From Natrialbaceae archaeon Tc-Br11_E2g1 (lineage in GTDB: Archaea; Halobacteriota; Halobacteria; Halobacteriales; Natrialbaceae), in the NCBI GenBank assembly GCA_001564255.1, contig LKNC01000195.1, positions 1 to 5,459 of the forward strand: 5,459 nucleotides of DNA, in the 5' to 3' direction. The notes under the pieces were generated by a model. The model searched no databases and was not told the origin of the DNA. It saw nothing but the letters and a program-made list of their open reading frames with translations. The position numbers were made by a program, and so were the translations under genes. Shown here piece by piece: positions 4,656 through 5,459 of this stretch (position 1 is the first letter of the stretch; each line of letters starts with the position of its first letter).

Positions 4656-5459
4656 TTAGTCGTCGTCGGCGGCTGCGTCCTCAGCGGACTGGAGTTTCTC
4701 CATCGGTTCGGGGCTATGACACTGCCTGACGAGGCGTTTGACGTCCTCCGGCGGGTTCTCGGTGACCAGCGAGACGACGATGATCACGGCGAAGACGACC
4801 GGAACGCCGACGAGTGCCGAGCCCAGTCCCGGGACGATCGTCGCGAGTTCGGTGGAGACGGCCCCCTCGACGCCGGTGTACATCGGGATCGCGGTGTCGT
4901 TTGCGATCGCACCGAAAGAAATCAGAATACCGGCGAGCATGCCGGCGATACCACCCTCCTGGGTGGCGTTCTCCCACCACAGCCCGAGGAAGAACACGGG
5001 GAAGAACACACACGCGGCGATGGCGAACGACATCGCGACCATCTCGCCGATCAGTGCCGGTGGGTTGAGCGCGATGATCGCGGTCAGGACACCGATCAGG
5101 AGGATCGTCGTCCGGCCGACGATCATCTGCTCGCGCTGGGTCGCGTCCGTCTTGTACAGGTTGGTGTAGATGTCGTGAGCGGCTGCCGAGGACGCGGAGA
5201 TGAACAGACCCGCGGTCGTCGCGAGTGCGGCTGCGACCGCACCGGCGGCGACGAGACCGACGAGCCACTCGGGCATGTCCGCGAGCTGGACGGTGAGTGC
5301 GACGAGTGCGTCACCGTCGGCCCCGGGCATCTGCATGAACGAGTCGGCTTCGCCGAGGGTCACGGCCGTGTCGGTGTCCTGGACCGGATCGGAGTAGAGC
5401 AGGCCGCCGAAGACGGCGTAGGTCGCGGTACCCCAGTACAGCAGGCAGATGAAGAACAG
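4656..5459 (-). CDS. Sodium:solute symporter (SSS family), probable acetate/organic-acid type; C-terminal half, 5' end outside window
   Basis: The frame is open from the right edge of the window to TAA at 4656-4658, giving 267 visible residues, about half of a usual SSS transporter. The first possible start inside (GTG 5363) is internal, because coding continues upstream as FFICLLYWGTATYAVFGG. About six helices are visible. The segment ALATTAGLFISASSAAAHDIY (recognisable around 5190-5250) corresponds to the conserved SSS helix whose small hydroxyl residues form the sodium site, and ASSAAAHDIY is a family signature. Next come GRTTILLIGVL, NPPALIGEMV, a Phe-rich CVFFPVFFLGLWW helix and two more helices, then a hydrophilic acidic tail (RQCHSPEPM to DDD). 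The pattern fits the ActP-like/VC_2705 branch, which in haloarchaea is often preceded by a small DUF4212 protein and followed by UspA. Substrate is inferred. Confidence 0.9.
   Translation of the reverse strand: MFFICLLYWGTATYAVFGGLLYSDPVQDTDTAVTLGEADSFMQMPGADGDALVALTVQLADMPEWLVGLVAAGAVAAALATTAGLFISASSAAAHDIYTNLYKTDATQREQMIVGRTTILLIGVLTAIIALNPPALIGEMVAMSFAIAACVFFPVFFLGLWWENATQEGGIAGMLAGILISFGAIANDTAIPMYTGVEGAVSTELATIVPGLGSALVGVPVVFAVIIVVSLVTENPPEDVKRLVRQCHSPEPMEKLQSAEDAAADDD

Noticed and set aside
4714..5397. Several long frames on both strands inside the symporter gene (4714-5268 -, 4738-5169 +, 5200-5397 +)
   Set aside because: They are Arg-rich or Ser/Thr/Pro-rich shadows of a well-supported transporter reading frame.
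1..5459. CRISPR arrays, tRNA or rRNA genes, insertion sequences, toxin-antitoxin pairs or defence genes
   Set aside because: No regularly spaced repeats, cloverleaf or rRNA-like segments, transposase motifs or defence-type domains were seen on either strand.

Overview
The window looks like chromosomal DNA of a halophilic archaeon (class Halobacteria). The evidence is high GC, acidic proteins, a HalOD1 output domain and a DUF3054 protein (both typical of haloarchaea), very frequent CTCGAG words, and several genes whose TATA-like box lies about 27 bp upstream of the start codon with no room for a 5' leader, the classic leaderless arrangement of haloarchaea. The genus cannot be fixed from the sequence. 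I see no rRNA, tRNA, CRISPR array, insertion sequence or integrase.

Layout, left to right. The + strand opens with the 3' end of a gene that reads like the C-terminus of the cobalamin-pathway methylase CbiE. Convergent to it is deoC (deoxyribose-phosphate aldolase, - strand). A 194-bp divergent intergenic region carries two leaderless promoters and a tandem direct repeat; it leads into a run of three + strand genes, each with its own promoter: a multi-pass DUF63 membrane protein, a small HalOD1 protein whose start overlaps a palindrome, and a nucleoside (uridine-type) phosphorylase. Next comes a convergent - strand DUF3054 membrane protein. A second divergent region contains two abutting palindromes and a promoter for a 13-codon leaderless mini-ORF, whose stop overlaps the GTG start of a 72-aa two-helix membrane protein. 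Last, on the - strand, is an operon in which a sodium:solute symporter (5' end outside the window) is followed 3 bp later by a UspA-type universal stress protein.

How the genes may work together. The nucleoside phosphorylase releases (deoxy)ribose-1-phosphate from nucleosides, and DeoC splits deoxyribose-5-phosphate into glyceraldehyde-3-phosphate and acetaldehyde. Their closeness suggests a salvage or catabolic neighbourhood for (deoxy)nucleosides, although the joining phosphopentomutase is not in the window. The symporter-UspA pair matches a common haloarchaeal arrangement linked to uptake of acetate or similar organic acids. DUF63, DUF3054, the HalOD1 protein and the 72-aa membrane protein have no known function.

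Nothing here is a clear new defence or mobile system. The points most worth following are the leaderless mini-ORF with its GTGA overlap, the palindromes at promoters, and the altered base-recognition segment of the nucleoside phosphorylase.
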